A DNA stretch of 64,000 nucleotides, from positions 59,478 through 123,477 of the forward strand of contig CALSPN010000003.1 in the NCBI GenBank assembly GCA_943788245.1, given 5' to 3'. Made by a program: the position numbers and the translations under genes. Numbering within the stretch: the stretch's first letter is position 1; every line of letters begins with the position of its first letter. Source of the stretch: an uncultured Verrucomicrobiae bacterium. GTDB taxonomy: Bacteria > Verrucomicrobiota > Verrucomicrobiia > Limisphaerales > AAA164-E04. Shown here piece after piece: positions 62,801 to 64,000 of the stretch. The notes under the pieces are model-generated. The model was not told the DNA's origin. It was given only the letters and a program-made list of their open reading frames with translations, and searched no databases.

Positions 62801-64000
62801 GTGGGGCGTTCGCTTGAGTGCGGATGTTGTGCCGCTTTTGAGTTCTGCGGTCTTTAAATCCGTCATGCATTTGGCGAAAACGGATTCAGATCCTGAAGTG
62901 GTTTCACAAATTGCAGCAAGTGCACAACGACTCCGCCCTTCGCAAGGTTACCCCTTGGTTCAAGCGCTTTTTCAGCGTGATGAATGGTCCAGTGATCCCT
63001 ACATACCTCAGCAGATCTGGTGGGCTTTGGAGTCTCAGATTCGCCAGCAACCAGAGGGAATGCTTGCGCTGCTGGGGACTCCGGATCAGTGGCAGTTTCT
63101 TCTGTTGCGTGAAATGCTGTTGAGCCGTCTGAGCCGCAGGTTGACCTCTGAAAAAGATCCGGACAGTCTGACTCTCTGTGCCCGTCTCTTGATGAAGGCA
63201 CCGGATAAGGATGCGGTTTCGTTGCTGTTGGAGGGGATGGAATCCGCGTTGCAGGGATCTCGCCTCGAGGTTTTACCGGATGCATTGGACAAGGCCCTGA
63301 AAACAGTCACGGCAAGGTTTGGGTCGGATCCTTCCTGGGTTGGGTTTGGCCTTCGAATTGATAGCCCGTCAGCTTTTGTCTCTGCCCGTGAAATGGTGGC
63401 CTACTCTCAACAAACAGAGGAGACGCGGATCGCCATGATCAGCCGGCTCTCGGAGCTGCGCGACCAGCCATCGGTTTTCATCATGCTGCAACTCATCGGT
63501 GAGAGTCATGCTTCTGAATCACTCAAGCTCGCTGCGATGAATGGACTGCGTCGATTTGATGATGATGCCATTGCGGAAGCCTTGCTCGATCAATTGCCAC
63601 AGCTCGAAGGAGACCTCCTTCAAACCGCATTATCCGTGATGGCCGGGCGAACGGAGTGGACCGTTGCGCTGTTAACGGCAGTGGATCAGGGCGCATTGGC
63701 AAGGGAAGCCATCTCATTCGATGTCTTGATCACCATGCAGCAGAGGGGTGAATGAGCGGATCGGCTCTTTGATCAAGTCCAGCTGGGGTAATCTGCGTCA
63801 GCCGAAAGCTGCCATTACCACACGCATCCATGAGGTCGAGGCAACCTTGAAACGTCTGGGCGGAGATGCTCGCATGGGCAAGGAGCTTTTTGCTCAAGTC
63901 TGTGGGGCCTGCCACGTCCTGCATGGGGAGGGTCGATCCATTGGGCCGGAACTCACCGGTTATGATCGTGGTAATCTCGATTTCCTGCTGCCGGCTGTTC
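59877..64000 (+). CDS. ThuA / jelly-roll / beta-propeller / HEAT / cytochrome c fusion protein, frameshifted and cut by the window end
   Basis: A very large exported PVC-type protein. From ATG 59877: signal peptide (about 30 residues), a ThuA domain (about 35-265, 'LHVVFMVGEQEYETARTLP', 'VIGIRTSSHAF'), a galactose-binding-like jelly roll (about 275-430, 'WVPMNVPSAWEQ'), a propeller dehydrogenase domain (about 500-890, 'WGPDGWLYGATGS', 'GPDGAIYLSDWYD') and HEAT repeats. The frame from 59877 stops at 63755, but shifting one base at the GGGG run 63745-63748 continues 'RVNERIGSLIKSSWGN' and reaches a heme site 'CGACH' at 63901-63915 before the window ends. An upstream TTG at 59787 is open but lacks a signal peptide. 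It probably oxidises sugars; the combination with ThuA in one chain is unusual. Confidence 0.85.

Overview
The window looks like chromosomal DNA of a member of the Verrucomicrobiota, possibly marine; I do not assign a class. The grounds are a prepilin-like protein with the N-terminal signature common in the PVC superphylum, a PSD1-type cytochrome c protein (DUF1549/DUF1553), large beta-propeller/HEAT 'membrane-bound dehydrogenase' proteins with a CxxCH site, two adjacent ThuA proteins next to a DUF1080 protein, and Tat-exported Gfo/Idh/MocA and esterase proteins. I see no rRNA, tRNA, CRISPR array, insertion sequence or prophage.

Layout. 0.1-8.1 kb (+): a membrane-anchored hypothetical, a LysR regulator, then a pseudopilin, a small lipoprotein and a 1576-residue secreted protein with five copies of a tryptophan-rich domain, closed by two hairpins. 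9.0-11.1 kb (+): a Tat-exported double alpha/beta-hydrolase. 11.1-16.5 kb (-): two tandem thymidylate-kinase-like proteins, then the pgk-tpiA-secG run and a Sua5/YrdC tRNA-modification enzyme. 16.7-22.7 kb (+): a 1997-residue alpha-2-macroglobulin with an intact thioester motif. 22.9-27.9 kb (-): 5-formyltetrahydrofolate cyclo-ligase, ribonuclease Y, a soluble Ser/Thr kinase, an RmlD-like reductase and glutamyl-Q tRNA(Asp) synthetase. 28.0-36.8 kb (+): a small broken ORF, secA and an unusually long pyruvate:ferredoxin oxidoreductase. 36.9-46.6 kb: a carbohydrate island on both strands (sialate O-acetylesterase, Gfo/Idh/MocA oxidoreductase, galactokinase, beta-propeller dehydrogenase, two ThuA proteins, DUF1080, sugar isomerase/epimerase). 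46.6-51.5 kb (-): a CgeB-like glycosyltransferase, a Xer recombinase and a topoisomerase III. 51.6-56.5 kb: small membrane proteins, a methyltransferase, an M32 carboxypeptidase, pyrE and a secreted rhodanese. 56.6-64.0 kb: a PSD1/DUF1553 protein, a CDP-alcohol phosphatidyltransferase and a very large ThuA/jelly-roll/propeller/HEAT/cytochrome c fusion that runs off the window.

Four conserved genes (pgk, gluQ, secA and the terminal cytochrome fusion) are each split by what looks like one extra base in a homopolymer, and a fifth small ORF shows the same pattern. The shared direction and context favour sequencing indels over real decay, so I annotate these as single genes and give the break points.

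Functionally the window mixes core metabolism (glycolysis, translocation, pyrimidine and folate synthesis, tRNA modification) with secreted glycan and sugar-derivative catabolism. The most distinctive items are the five-repeat W-rich surface protein, the tandem kinase-like pair with one Walker A Lys replaced by Arg, the 1582-residue PFOR with two inserts, and a gene set resembling an oxidative (3-keto-sugar) route of glycoside breakdown.
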